Below, in pieces: positions 20,391 through 28,796 of a DNA stretch of 64,000 nucleotides; the first letter of the stretch is position 1, and each line of letters begins with the position of its first letter. The notes beneath the pieces are model-generated. The model had not been told where the DNA came from. It saw only the letters and a program-made list of their open reading frames with translations, and searched no databases. This DNA comes from Pseudomonas sp. Ant30-3 (lineage in GTDB: Bacteria > Pseudomonadota > Gammaproteobacteria > Pseudomonadales > Pseudomonadaceae): contig NZ_JMCL01000025.1 of NCBI RefSeq assembly GCF_000690905.1, forward strand, positions 1 through 64,000, in the 5' to 3' direction. Position numbers and translations under genes: made by a program.

Positions 20391-21845
20391 TTAGCTCGGT
20401 CGATAAACGCGCACATTGGCATGCCCCTCACTGAGCAAATGGTGGGCATGCAGGCGACTCATCACGCCTTTGTCGCAATACAGCAGGTACTGGCGAGTAG
20501 GGTCCAGTTCCTTGAAACGAGCGTTCAATGCATAAAACGGCATCGCTTGTACCTCAACGCCAGCGAGTTCCAGCGGCTCGTCTTCAACGGCATCCTGATG
20601 ACGGATGTCGATGATGATCTGGCCCGCCAGTGCTTCGCTGACTTCTTCAATCTGCAAGTCCTGGCCCAATTCGTCGATCACGCGATCGATCGGCACCAGC
20701 TTGGCATTCTCGAGCGCACGCTCAAGGACTGCCATGTCGAATTCTTTCTCTTCATGCTCCACGCGCGGACGCTTGGCGTGGGTCTTGGGGTTAACCGAGA
20801 TGACCCCACAGTATTCCGGCATGTGCTTGGCGAAATCGGCAGTCCCGATTTCGTTAGCCAGGTCGATGATGTCCTGCTTGTGACTGGCGATCAGCGGACG
20901 CAAGACCAGCTTGTCGGTCACGCAGTCGATCACGGACAGGTTCGGCAATGTCTGGCTCGACACCTGGGAAATCGCTTCACCGGTGACCAGCGCTTCGATT
21001 TCCAGCCGATCGGCAATACGGGAAGCAGCGCGCAACATCATACGCTTCAAAACTACACCCATATGACTGTTATCGACTTTCCCGAGAATTTCTCCCAGGA
21101 CTTCCTCGAACGGCACACTGACAAATAACACGCGTTGGGAGCTGCCGTACTTCTTCCAGATGAAGTGCGCGACTTCCATAACGCCCAGTTCATGGGCCCG
21201 GCCGCCCAGGTTGAAGAAGCAGAAATGGCTCATCAGGCCACGGCGCATGATCTGGTAGGCGGCAACGGTGGAATCGAACCCGCCGGACATCAGCACAAGG
21301 GTCTGTTCCAGAGCACCGAGCGGGTAACCGCCGATGCTGTTGTGCTGGTTGTGGATCACGAACAACCGTTTGTCGCGAATTTCGATACGGACTTCGATTT
21401 CCGGCTCTTTCAGCGAGATTCCGGCAGCACCGCACTGACGACGCAGCTGGCTACCGACATATTTCTCGACGTCCATCGAAGTGAATTCATGCTTGCCGGC
21501 ACGCTTGCAGCGCACCGAAAAGATCTTCCCGGCCAGCGCCTCACCAAAGTGCAGTTTGCACTTGGCCACGATGTCGTCGAAGTCACCCAGCGGATATTCG
21601 TCGACCTGCAGGAAATGCGCGATACCCGGCATGCAGCTCAGGCGCTCGGTCATCTCCTTCAGTACTTTGGGCTCGGCCACGCGGGTTTCAAGCTCGAGAT
21701 TGTCCCACACACCGTTCACCACCACCGCCGGGTCCAGGTCACGGAGCACGGTGCGGATGTTTTTGGCCAATTGGCGGATGAAACGCATCCGTACCGGGCG
21801 GCTTTTGATGGTGATCTCGGGGAAGACTTTTACGATTAGTTTCAT
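20391..21845 (-). CDS. thiI: tRNA 4-thiouridine synthetase ThiI
   Basis: This enzyme adenylates U8 of tRNA and transfers sulphur to make s4U; with its rhodanese domain it also feeds thiazole synthesis. The 484-residue product has a ferredoxin-like N-domain, THUMP (about 60-165), the PP-loop SGGFDS near 187, and a C-terminal rhodanese domain with the sulphur-carrying cysteine at 457 (LYCDKG), matching Cys456 of E. coli. The ATG at 21845 gives the family N-terminus [11 protein letters not shown]; a frame extending to 21908 is not used. Confidence 0.96.
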   Translation of the reverse strand: MKLIVKVFPEITIKSRPVRMRFIRQLAKNIRTVLRDLDPAVVVNGVWDNLELETRVAEPKVLKEMTERLSCMPGIAHFLQVDEYPLGDFDDIVAKCKLHFGEALAGKIFSVRCKRAGKHEFTSMDVEKYVGSQLRRQCGAAGISLKEPEIEVRIEIRDKRLFVIHNQHNSIGGYPLGALEQTLVLMSGGFDSTVAAYQIMRRGLMSHFCFFNLGGRAHELGVMEVAHFIWKKYGSSQRVLFVSVPFEEVLGEILGKVDNSHMGVVLKRMMLRAASRIADRLEIEALVTGEAISQVSSQTLPNLSVIDCVTDKLVLRPLIASHKQDIIDLANEIGTADFAKHMPEYCGVISVNPKTHAKRPRVEHEEKEFDMAVLERALENAKLVPIDRVIDELGQDLQIEEVSEALAGQIIIDIRHQDAVEDEPLELAGVEVQAMPFYALNARFKELDPTRQYLLYCDKGVMSRLHAHHLLSEGHANVRVYRPS

Positions 21846-21941
21846 GAAAACAGCGCGCGCTGGGCCAGCCGAAAAAGGGGGGCGCGGATTATAGCGGAAA
21901 TTGCTCAAGGTTTAACCAGTTAATGTGCAGAAGGTTTTTGG

Positions 21942-21958
21942 CGCACCAAAACGGGTCA
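21942..21958 (+). promoter_or_regulatory. Candidate NtrC-binding site upstream of glnA
   Basis: CGCACCAAAACGGGTCA agrees with 13 of 17 positions of the NtrC consensus form TGCACCA-N3-TGGTGCA, counting AAA as the spacer. It lies about 105 bases before the sigma-54 promoter at 22062, the usual distance for an enhancer. The match is degenerate in its right half. Confidence 0.5.
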
Positions 21959-22061
21959 TTCACAGATTAAAGCGCGACATTACAGGGCGATTAATTTAGC
22001 CTCGTCGCATAAATGGCCTTAATAAGCGTGATATTGGGGCAAAAAACCCATGCTGGGGCAC

Positions 22062-22077
22062 TGGCATGCAATTTGCT
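22062..22077 (+). promoter_or_regulatory. Sigma-54 promoter of glnA
   Basis: TGGCATGCAATTTGCT keeps the invariant GG (22063-22064) and GC (22075-22076) ten bases apart, with TTGCT as the -12 element. It lies about 100 bases before the glnA start. The 332-base gap 21846-22177 holds this and the NtrC site, and no gene. Confidence 0.85.
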
Positions 22078-22177
22078 CCCTTGTGAGGCAGGTTGCCTTG
22101 GCAGAGTATTCGCGCCGGCATCACAAACATTATCAGGGCCATCCACTACTAAAGCCCGAAGCCACCCGGAGGACACT

Positions 22178-23584
22178 ATGTCGAAGTCGGTTCAACTCAT
22201 CAAAGATCATGACGTCAAGTGGATTGATCTGCGCTTCACGGACACTAAAGGCACTCAGCATCACGTGACCATGCCGGCTCGCGACGCGCTGGATGACGCT
22301 TTCTTCGAAGAAGGCAAGATGTTCGACGGTTCCTCCATCGCTGGCTGGAAAGGCATCGAAGCCTCCGACATGATCCTGATGCCGGACGACACCACCGCCG
22401 TGCTCGACCCGTTCACCGAAGAGCCGACCCTGATTCTGGTCTGCGACGTGATCGAGCCGTCGACCATGCAAGGCTACGACCGCGACCCACGTGCGATCGC
22501 CAAGCGTGCCGAGGAATACCTGAAGTCGACCGGTATCGGCGACACCGTATTCGTAGGCCCAGAGCCAGAATTTTTCATTTTCGACGAAGTGAAATTCAAG
22601 TCCGACATCTCGGGCTCGATGTTCAAAATCTTCTCCGAACAAGGTTCGTGGATGTCCGACCAGGACGTGGAAGGCGGCAACCGTGGCCACCGTCCCGGCG
22701 TCAAAGGCGGCTACTTCCCGGTTCCGCCGTTCGACCACGACCACGAAATCCGTACCTCCATGTGCAACGCCATGGAAGAGATGGGCCTGGTCATCGAAGT
22801 TCACCACCACGAAGTGGCGACTGCCGGCCAGAACGAAATCGGCGTGAAGTTCAACACCCTGGTTGCCAAGGCTGACGAAGTTCAGACCCTGAAGTACTGC
22901 GTACACAACGTTGCTGATGCATACGGCCGCACCGCGACCTTCATGCCCAAGCCTCTGTACGGCGACAACGGTTCGGGCATGCACGTCCACTTGTCCATCG
23001 CCAAAGATGGCAAGAACACTTTCGCTGGCGAAGGTTATGCCGGCCTGTCCGACACCGCTCTGTACTTCATCGGCGGCATCATCAAGCACGGTAAGGCCCT
23101 GAACGGCTTCACCAACCCGTCGACCAACTCCTACAAGCGTCTGGTCCCAGGTTTCGAAGCACCGGTCATGCTGGCCTACTCGGCTCGCAACCGTTCCGCC
23201 TCGATCCGTATTCCATACGTGTCCAGCCCTAAAGCTCGCCGTATCGAAGCACGCTTCCCGGATCCGGCAGCCAACCCGTACCTGGGCTTCGCTGCACTGC
23301 TGATGGCTGGCCTGGACGGCATCCAGAACAAGATCCACCCAGGCGACGCTGCCGACAAAAACCTGTACGACCTGCCGCCTGAAGAGGCGAAAGAGATCCC
23401 ACAAGTTTGCGGCAGCCTGAAAGAAGCCCTGGAAGAGCTGGACAAGGGTCGTGCATTCCTGACCAAAGGCGGCGTGTTCTCCGACGATTTCATCGACGCT
23501 TACATCGCGCTGAAAAGCGAAGAAGAAATCAAGGTTCGCACCTTCGTACACCCACTGGAATATGAGCTGTACTACAGCTGCTGA
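22178..23584 (+). CDS. glnA: Glutamine synthetase type I
   Basis: GlnA makes glutamine from glutamate, ammonia and ATP and is the entry point for ammonia. The 468-residue length is that of the GSI-beta class. The latch DGSSIAGW is at 50-57 and the regulatory tyrosine is at 397 ([14 protein letters not shown]), so the enzyme should be silenced by GlnE adenylylation. The start at 22178 has GGAGG nine bases upstream. Sigma-54/NtrC control is read from the promoter upstream, and an intrinsic terminator separates it from the DUF4124 genes. Confidence 0.98.
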   Translation: MSKSVQLIKDHDVKWIDLRFTDTKGTQHHVTMPARDALDDAFFEEGKMFDGSSIAGWKGIEASDMILMPDDTTAVLDPFTEEPTLILVCDVIEPSTMQGYDRDPRAIAKRAEEYLKSTGIGDTVFVGPEPEFFIFDEVKFKSDISGSMFKIFSEQGSWMSDQDVEGGNRGHRPGVKGGYFPVPPFDHDHEIRTSMCNAMEEMGLVIEVHHHEVATAGQNEIGVKFNTLVAKADEVQTLKYCVHNVADAYGRTATFMPKPLYGDNGSGMHVHLSIAKDGKNTFAGEGYAGLSDTALYFIGGIIKHGKALNGFTNPSTNSYKRLVPGFEAPVMLAYSARNRSASIRIPYVSSPKARRIEARFPDPAANPYLGFAALLMAGLDGIQNKIHPGDAADKNLYDLPPEEAKEIPQVCGSLKEALEELDKGRAFLTKGGVFSDDFIDAYIALKSEEEIKVRTFVHPLEYELYYSC

Positions 23585-23613
23585 TCCGGTAGCACCTGCG
23601 CAAGCGGCGTGAC

Positions 23614-23643
23614 AAAAGAGGCCTCCTTCGGGAGGTCTTTTTT
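23614..23643 (+). terminator. Intrinsic terminator of glnA
   Basis: AAAAGAGGCCTCC-ttcg-GGAGGTCTTTTTT: a GC-rich stem with a UUCG tetraloop and a run of six T, 30 bases after the glnA stop. Confidence 0.9.
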
Positions 23644-23677
23644 ATGGGCGCAATCCGGCAAGCGCTGAGCTCCCGCC

Positions 23678-23745
23678 CTGTAGGAGCCGGCTTGCTGGCG
23701 ATAGCGTTCGCACGGACGCCATCGCTGGCAAGCCAGCTCCTACAG
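23678..23745. repeat. REP inverted pair
   Basis: ctgtaggagccggcttgctggcgat pairs imperfectly with atcgctggcaagccagctcctacag, between the glnA terminator and the first DUF4124 gene. Confidence 0.88.
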
Positions 23746-23859
23746 GGGTTGGGTGGTGTTTGGACGAGTGGGTCAATCATGCCCAAATGTTAACCGCTTG
23801 GGTCTACCGCCACCCGTGGCCTATGCTGCAAGCCAACGCTTTGAGATCGGGTCGATGTT

Positions 23860-24375
23860 ATGGGTCGTGGTTTTCTATTCATCCTGCTGCTGATCGCCCT
23901 GCCCGCCGCAGCGCAGATCTACAAGTACACCGACGCCGCCGGCAATACCGCCTACAGCAATCAGCCACCCGATGGTGTCAAGGCCGAAGCAGTCGAGCTG
24001 CCGCCAACCAACAGCATTGAGTCGCCACCGACGACAGCACCTGCGCCCCCCCCCGAAGCCGACAGCAGCGAGAAATTACAAAGCGCGTACGAAGTGCTTG
24101 AGCTGACCAACCTGCCAACCACCGAAGCCCTGCGCGCCAACAACGGCACGTTTACCGTGAACGTACTGATCAAGCCGCGCCTGCAAGGCTCTCATCTGTT
24201 CAGGCTGTTGCTGGACGACCAGCCCTATGGTCAGCCGAGCAACGTGCCAATCCTGCAACTGGTCAACATTGATCGCGGCACCCACAGCCTCGCGGTGCAA
24301 GTCATCAGCGGCGAAGAGGTGGTTCAACAAAGCCCATCCGTCACCTTCACCGTTCAGCGGGTGCATACGCCGTGA
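23860..24375 (+). CDS. DUF4124 domain envelope protein (first of two)
   Basis: This 171-residue exported protein has a signal peptide (MGRGFLFILLLIALPAAAQ) directly followed by the DUF4124 strand motif IYKYTDAAGNTAYSNQPP at 20-37. A proline/alanine linker (47-63) then leads to an Ig-like beta domain ending in FTVQRVHTP. Its stop overlaps the GTG start of the next, related gene (GTGA). A role in the periplasm is inferred; DUF4124 proteins have no agreed function. The pair is conserved between glnA and ntrB in pseudomonads. Confidence 0.82.
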   Translation: MGRGFLFILLLIALPAAAQIYKYTDAAGNTAYSNQPPDGVKAEAVELPPTNSIESPPTTAPAPPPEADSSEKLQSAYEVLELTNLPTTEALRANNGTFTVNVLIKPRLQGSHLFRLLLDDQPYGQPSNVPILQLVNIDRGTHSLAVQVISGEEVVQQSPSVTFTVQRVHTP

Positions 24376-24992
24376 GGTGGTGGCTCCTGATCGCTTGCCT
24401 GAGTTCGCTCCCGGTTTCGGCAGAGGTTTTCACGTATATCGATGCCCAGGGTAATCGGGGTTTCACCGACCAGCCCGGTTCGGGCAACGCCAAACGTGTA
24501 CCGCTGGCGCCGAGTAATCGCATGTCCGCCAACCCGACCGGCGCTGCGCCGGCGGCGGTAGAAAAAACACCGAAGGCCAAGCCACTGCTCCACTACAACA
24601 TGCTGCGGTTGTTGATTCCCGAACCCGACGCCACCGTCCGCAGCACTGCCGGCGAAGTGATCGTCACTGCCACCAGCGAACCCGGCCTGCAACGCGGCCA
24701 TCGGTACCGTTTGCTACTCGACGGCCAACCCACCGGCGAACCTGGCCCCAGCCCGGTGTTTGCGCTGACCGATATCGATCGTGGCACGCATAACCTGTCG
24801 GTCGAAATCGTCGACGAGCAGGGACGCACCGTCGAGCGCACCGCCAATCAACCCTTCCACATGCTGCGTATTTCCCTCGCACAGAAACGCCAAGTCAAAC
24901 CCTGCGCCCTCGCCGATTACGGCCACAGACCGGAATGTCCGCTCAAGAACAAACCCAAAGAAGAAAAAAATCCCTTTCTGCGATTCTTTTAA
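24372..24992 (+). CDS. DUF4124 domain envelope protein (second of two)
   Basis: This is a 206-residue paralogue of the preceding protein. A short signal peptide (WWLLIACLSSLPVSA) precedes EVFTYIDAQGNRGFTDQPGS, a linker, and the same beta domain (RGHRYRLLLDGQPTGEP versus the SHLFRLLLDDQPYGQP of the neighbour). A basic lysine-rich tail (KNKPKEEKNP) closes it. It starts with GTG inside the upstream stop codon, so translation is coupled. The pair looks like a tandem duplication; partners cannot be named from sequence. Confidence 0.82.
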   Translation: MRWWLLIACLSSLPVSAEVFTYIDAQGNRGFTDQPGSGNAKRVPLAPSNRMSANPTGAAPAAVEKTPKAKPLLHYNMLRLLIPEPDATVRSTAGEVIVTATSEPGLQRGHRYRLLLDGQPTGEPGPSPVFALTDIDRGTHNLSVEIVDEQGRTVERTANQPFHMLRISLAQKRQVKPCALADYGHRPECPLKNKPKEEKNPFLRFF

Positions 24993-25008
24993 CGTCACGA
25001 GAGTTTGC

Positions 25009-25023
25009 GCACTATGTTGGTGC
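25009..25023. promoter_or_regulatory. NtrC-binding site upstream of ntrBC
   Basis: GCACTATGTTGGTGC has perfect outer dyads, GCAC-N7-GTGC, as in the NtrC consensus. It lies 128 bases before the GG of the sigma-54 element at 25151, so it can act as an enhancer for NtrC autoregulation. Confidence 0.82.
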
Positions 25024-25150
25024 GATACGCTGCCCAACAACCTTATCGCAACCCATTTTGGTTCGAAAGTACCCGTCAGAGCTGGCAGAACGCCACGCAA
25101 ACGAGCGTTAAACGCCGGTTTCAGGGGTTAAACGCTTCTTTTCGGAGCCT

Positions 25151-25166
25151 TGGTTTGGTTTTTGCA
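25151..25166 (+). promoter_or_regulatory. Sigma-54 promoter of ntrBC
   Basis: TGGTTTGGTTTTTGCA has GG (25152-25153) and GC (25164-25165) exactly ten bases apart and a consensus TTGCA. It lies 57 bases before the ntrB start. The -24 part departs from TGGCAC after the first three bases. Confidence 0.72.
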
Positions 25167-25222
25167 TTTTCACTGCATCGGCGCGTTGTTCCCGCGCATG
25201 CCCTGCTCCAAAAGAGGTCCTG

Positions 25223-26308
25223 ATGACCATAAGCGACGCACTGCATCGATTGCTGCTCGATAACCTGACCACCGCCACCATTCTGCTCGATGCCGAGCTG
25301 CGTCTGGAATACATGAACCCGGCGGCGGAAATGCTTTTGGCCATCAGCGGCCAGCGAAGTCATGGTCAATTCATCAGCGAACTGTTCACTGAATCGCCCG
25401 AGGCGCTCAACTCACTGCGTCAGGCCGTCGAACAGGCGCACCCGTTTACCAAACGCGAAGCGATGCTCACTGCCCTGACCGGTCAGACATTGACGGTCGA
25501 TTACGCGGTAACGCCAATCCTCTCTAACGGCGCCACCCTGCTGCTGCTGGAAGTGCACCCCCGCGATCGCCTTTTGCGGATTACCAAGGAAGAAGCACAG
25601 CTGTCGAAGCAGGAAACCAGCAAGATGCTGGTTCGCGGACTCGCTCATGAGATCAAAAACCCGCTGGGCGGGATTCGCGGCGCGGCGCAGCTGCTGGCTC
25701 GCGAACTGCCTGAGGAAAGCCTGCGCGATTACACCAACGTGATCATCGAGGAAGCCGATCGCCTGAGGAATCTGGTCGACCGCATGCTCGGCTCGAACAA
25801 ATTGCCATCACTGGCCATGTGCAACGTTCACGAGGTGCTGGAACGGGTTTCGCACCTGGTCGAGGCCGAAAGCCAGGGTTGCATCACCTTGGCGCGCGAC
25901 TACGACCCGAGCATCCCTGACGTATTGATCGATCGTGAACAAATGATTCAGGCCGTATTGAACATCGTCCGCAACGCGATGCAGGCCATCAGCAGCCAGA
26001 ACGAATTGCGCCTGGGCCGCATCACGCTGCGCACCCGCGCCATGCGCCAGTTCACCATCGGCCACGTGCGCCATCGCCTGGTGACCAAGATCGAAATCAT
26101 CGACAACGGTCCTGGCATTCCTGCCGAACTGCAGGAAACCATTTTCTTCCCAATGGTCAGCGGCCGTCCGGACGGTACCGGGCTAGGCCTGGCCATTACC
26201 CAGAACATCATCAGCCAGCACCAGGGCCTGATCGAGTGTGAGAGCCACCCAGGCCACACCACGTTCTCGATCTTTCTGCCACTGGAACAAGGAGCCACAT
26301 CGACATGA
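25223..26308 (+). CDS. ntrB: Nitrogen-regulation sensor kinase NtrB (GlnL)
   Basis: This cytoplasmic histidine kinase/phosphatase has 361 residues and no membrane segment. A PAS domain occupies about 8-110, the phosphorylated H142 lies in LAHEIKNPLGG, and the ATPase domain has the N-box NIVRNAMQAI near 252 and G-boxes DNGPGIP and GTGLGLAI. PII protein (GlnB/GlnK) sets its kinase/phosphatase balance from glutamine status. AGAGG lies nine bases before the start, and the gene overlaps ntrC by ATGA. Confidence 0.97.
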   Translation: MTISDALHRLLLDNLTTATILLDAELRLEYMNPAAEMLLAISGQRSHGQFISELFTESPEALNSLRQAVEQAHPFTKREAMLTALTGQTLTVDYAVTPILSNGATLLLLEVHPRDRLLRITKEEAQLSKQETSKMLVRGLAHEIKNPLGGIRGAAQLLARELPEESLRDYTNVIIEEADRLRNLVDRMLGSNKLPSLAMCNVHEVLERVSHLVEAESQGCITLARDYDPSIPDVLIDREQMIQAVLNIVRNAMQAISSQNELRLGRITLRTRAMRQFTIGHVRHRLVTKIEIIDNGPGIPAELQETIFFPMVSGRPDGTGLGLAITQNIISQHQGLIECESHPGHTTFSIFLPLEQGATST

Positions 26309-27741
26309 GCCGTAGTGAAACCGTGTGGATCGTCGATGACGACCGATCAATTCGTTGGGTCCTGGAAAAAGCCTTGCAACAGGAAGGCATGACCACGCAA
26401 AGCTTCGATAGCGCCGATGGTGTGATGAGCCGCCTGGCCCGCCAGCAGCCGGACGTGATCATTTCCGACATTCGCATGCCCGGCGCCAGCGGCCTGGACC
26501 TGTTGGCGCGGATTCGCGAGCAACACCCACGTCTGCCGGTAATCATCATGACGGCGCACTCGGATCTGGACAGCGCTGTCGCGTCCTATCAGGGTGGTGC
26601 ATTTGAATACCTGCCCAAGCCGTTCGACGTTGATGAAGCTGTGTCCCTGGTCAAACGGGCCAATCAGCACGCTCAGGAGCAACAAGGCCTGGAAGTACCC
26701 GTCGCCTTGACCCGTACGCCGGAAATCATCGGTGAAGCGCCGGCGATGCAGGAAGTGTTTCGCGCAATCGGCCGCTTGAGTCATTCCAACATCACCGTGC
26801 TGATCAACGGCGAATCCGGCACCGGCAAAGAACTGGTGGCCCACGCCCTGCACCGTCACAGCCCGCGTGCAGCTTCACCGTTTATCGCCTTGAACATGGC
26901 GGCGATTCCGAAAGATTTGATGGAATCCGAGCTGTTCGGCCACGAAAAAGGCGCGTTCACCGGCGCGGCCAACCTGCGTCGCGGTCGTTTCGAACAGGCT
27001 GACGGCGGCACGCTGTTTCTGGATGAAATCGGCGACATGCCGGCGGATACGCAGACTCGTTTGCTGCGCGTATTGGCCGATGGCGAGTTTTACCGCGTCG
27101 GCGGTCATGTGCCGGTCAAGGTCGATGTGCGCATCATCGCCGCGACACACCAGAATCTGGAAACCCTGGTACAGGCCGGTAAATTCCGTGAGGACTTGTT
27201 CCATCGTCTCAACGTCATTCGTATTCACATTCCACGGCTGTCGGACCGTCGTGAAGACATTCCGACCCTCGCCAGGCATTTCCTCAGCCGCGCAGCGCAA
27301 GAATTGGCCGTCGAGCCGAAACTGCTGAAAAGCGAGACCGAGGAATACCTGAAGAACCTGCCGTGGGGCGGCAACGTGCGTCAGCTGGAGAACACCTGCC
27401 GCTGGATCACGGTGATGGCTTCAGGCCGCGAAGTGCACATCAGCGACCTGCCGCCGGAACTGCTGAACCTGCCGCAAGACTCGGCACCTGTGACCAACTG
27501 GGAGCAAGCGTTGCGTCAGTGGGCCGATCAGGCACTGGCGCGTGGCCAGTCGAGCCTGCTCGACAGCGCGGTGCCGACGTTCGAGCGGATCATGATCGAG
27601 ACGGCGCTGAAGCACACCGCCGGGCGCCGTCGTGATGCCGCGGTTTTGTTGGGTTGGGGGCGTAATACCCTGACGCGCAAGATCAAGGAATTGGGCATGA
27701 AGGTTGATGGCGCGGATGAGGATGAAGGGGAAGAGGGTTAA
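26305..27741 (+). CDS. ntrC: Nitrogen-regulation enhancer-binding protein NtrC (GlnG)
   Basis: This sigma-54 activator has 478 residues. The receiver domain has D11/D12 and the phosphorylated D55 (IISDIRMPG). The AAA+ domain has Walker A GESGTGKE at 169-176 and the sigma-54 contact loop GAFTGA at 216-221. A Fis-type helix-turn-helix lies near 440-465 (RRRDAAVLLGWGRNTLTRKIKE). Phospho-NtrC should act on the three sigma-54 promoters in this window, including its own. Confidence 0.98.
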   Translation: MSRSETVWIVDDDRSIRWVLEKALQQEGMTTQSFDSADGVMSRLARQQPDVIISDIRMPGASGLDLLARIREQHPRLPVIIMTAHSDLDSAVASYQGGAFEYLPKPFDVDEAVSLVKRANQHAQEQQGLEVPVALTRTPEIIGEAPAMQEVFRAIGRLSHSNITVLINGESGTGKELVAHALHRHSPRAASPFIALNMAAIPKDLMESELFGHEKGAFTGAANLRRGRFEQADGGTLFLDEIGDMPADTQTRLLRVLADGEFYRVGGHVPVKVDVRIIAATHQNLETLVQAGKFREDLFHRLNVIRIHIPRLSDRREDIPTLARHFLSRAAQELAVEPKLLKSETEEYLKNLPWGGNVRQLENTCRWITVMASGREVHISDLPPELLNLPQDSAPVTNWEQALRQWADQALARGQSSLLDSAVPTFERIMIETALKHTAGRRRDAAVLLGWGRNTLTRKIKELGMKVDGADEDEGEEG

Positions 27742-27774
27742 GCAGCCTGCAGATATTCGCTGACAGCTAGATCT

Positions 27775-27800
27775 GATCGCGAGCAGGCTCACTCCTACAA
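27775..27800. repeat. Single REP copy
   Basis: gatcgcgagcaggctcactcctacaa, one arm only, after the ntrC stop and 42 bases before a complete pair. Confidence 0.75.
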
Positions 27801-27841
27801 TGGATTTACGTATTTTCACCGTCGAGTGAATATCAAAAAAA

Positions 27842-27933
27842 CCTGTGGGAGCGAGCCTGCTCGCGAAGGGGCCGGACGATTCAACATTGATGCGCACTGA
27901 ACCGCCGCTTTCGCGAGCAGGCTCGCTCCCACA
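27842..27933. repeat. REP inverted pair
   Basis: ctgtgggagcgagcctgctcgcga pairs with tcgcgagcaggctcgctcccaca, between ntrC and its terminator-like hairpin. Confidence 0.9.
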
Positions 27934-28034
27934 TTTCGGGCTCTGTGCACCGACTGAACGCACCGTGACCCGCAATCGCGCACGGCCACCGGTTGAAAAT
28001 CTTGCCTGAATTCGCAATCGAACCCCTACCGAAA

Positions 28035-28090
28035 AAACACGAAAGCCCCGTATTACGGAGCTTTCGACGTTTTAACGGGGCTTCGTGTTT
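28035..28090 (+). terminator. Terminator-like double hairpin after ntrC
   Basis: AAACACGAAAGCCCCG (28035-28050) can pair with CGGGGCTTCGTGTTT (28076-28090) across the whole element, or its inner part CGAAAGC (28040-28046) can pair with GCTTTCG (28060-28066). The two folds exclude each other. It probably ends the ntrBC transcript 15 bases before the next promoter. Confidence 0.65.
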
Positions 28091-28105
28091 CAAATTGTTA
28101 AAACC

Positions 28106-28121
28106 TGGCACGCCGCCTGCA
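28106..28121 (+). promoter_or_regulatory. Sigma-54 promoter of the NrsZ small RNA
   Basis: TGGCACGCCGCCTGCA matches the sigma-54 consensus TGGCACG-N4-TTGCA at all but one fixed position, with GG (28107-28108) and GC (28119-28120) ten bases apart. No protein gene starts downstream on this strand until trmL, 670 bases on, but a structured repeat follows at once. The predicted RNA start is near 28132. Confidence 0.88.
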
Positions 28122-28131
28122 ATAGTCCAAT

Positions 28132-28360
28132 CAGTGATTCAGTTCACTACCCGGTTTCGGGGACCTTGGTACAGGCAGGCCGGGGATTCCCCTCTTTACA
28201 TCGGACTCACACCGCACAAGGCGACGAGTCCTGCCGTTTTGGGGCCCTTGATACAGGCAGGTCAGGGGTTCCTTCTTTACACCGGGCTCACGACGCAATG
28301 CGCGAGCCCGCCCCTTTCGGGAACCTTGGTACAGGCAGGCCGGGGATTCCCTCTTTTATT
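28132..28360 (+). ncRNA. nrsZ: NrsZ-type nitrogen-regulated small RNA
   Basis: Three near-identical units of about 80 bases follow the sigma-54 promoter, with cores at 28163-28191, 28244-28272 and 28323-28351 (cttggtacaggcaggccg...ggattcc). Units 1 and 2 also carry a second hairpin (ggactc/gagtcc, 28203-28231; gggctc/gagccc, 28284-28309). The third unit closes with a stem and TCTTTTATT, a terminator. Position after ntrC, sigma-54 control, three stem-loop units and a length near 226 bases all match NrsZ of P. aeruginosa, which is processed to shorter RNAs and acts on swarming and rhamnolipid genes there. The identity is inferred from these features. Confidence 0.85.
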
Positions 28361-28796
28361 GCTCCCGGAGATGGATCTCCAACCGCCAACGGTCATCGAC
28401 CTCACTGCCGGACCACTCGCCCTGCAGCGGCCGGGCCGCAACCACCGACAGCAATAACCCCCCATCACTCAAACGTACTCGCCAGTTCACGTTCTTGTCG
28501 TTGAGCTTGAGCTGGCCTTTCTGCGCCTTGCCGGTAGCCTCGAATAGTAGCGCCAGGCTGCCATCGACAAACTCGCCATGGGACTTGGGTTCATTGTTGA
28601 ACCAGACCACCAGGCCATCGTTGGTCACTTCGACTTGCTGCAGTTCAGTGGGGTCGGGCGTGGTCAGGCGACCGATCATCAGCCCCACCATAACGCCGAC
28701 GATCACTAAAGATCCCATTACCCGTGGCAATAGTTTCGATCGATCAACCGCAGGCGGCGTAGAATGCCGCTCATCTTTATCTTCGGAGCCGTGCAT
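28356..28796 (-). CDS. Membrane-anchored protein of unknown function
   Basis: I do not recognise a family in this 146-residue protein. A polar N-terminus (DKDERHSTPPAVDR) precedes one membrane helix at about residues 26-44 (VMGSLVIVGVMVGLMIG), then a beta-rich domain of about 95 residues (LVVWFNNEP, WRVRLSDGGLLLSV, DRWRLEIHL) that would lie in the periplasm. It is head-to-head with trmL and their start codons overlap. Its stop codon sits in the terminator of the convergent NrsZ RNA. The same neighbours occur in P. aeruginosa. Confidence 0.75.
   Translation of the reverse strand: MHGSEDKDERHSTPPAVDRSKLLPRVMGSLVIVGVMVGLMIGRLTTPDPTELQQVEVTNDGLVVWFNNEPKSHGEFVDGSLALLFEATGKAQKGQLKLNDKNVNWRVRLSDGGLLLSVVAARPLQGEWSGSEVDDRWRLEIHLREQ

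Noticed and set aside
28163-28351. Three regular repeats considered as a CRISPR array
   Set aside because: Only three units of about 80 bases, diverged, with hairpins and no short constant spacers or cas genes; a sigma-54 promoter and terminator mark a small RNA.
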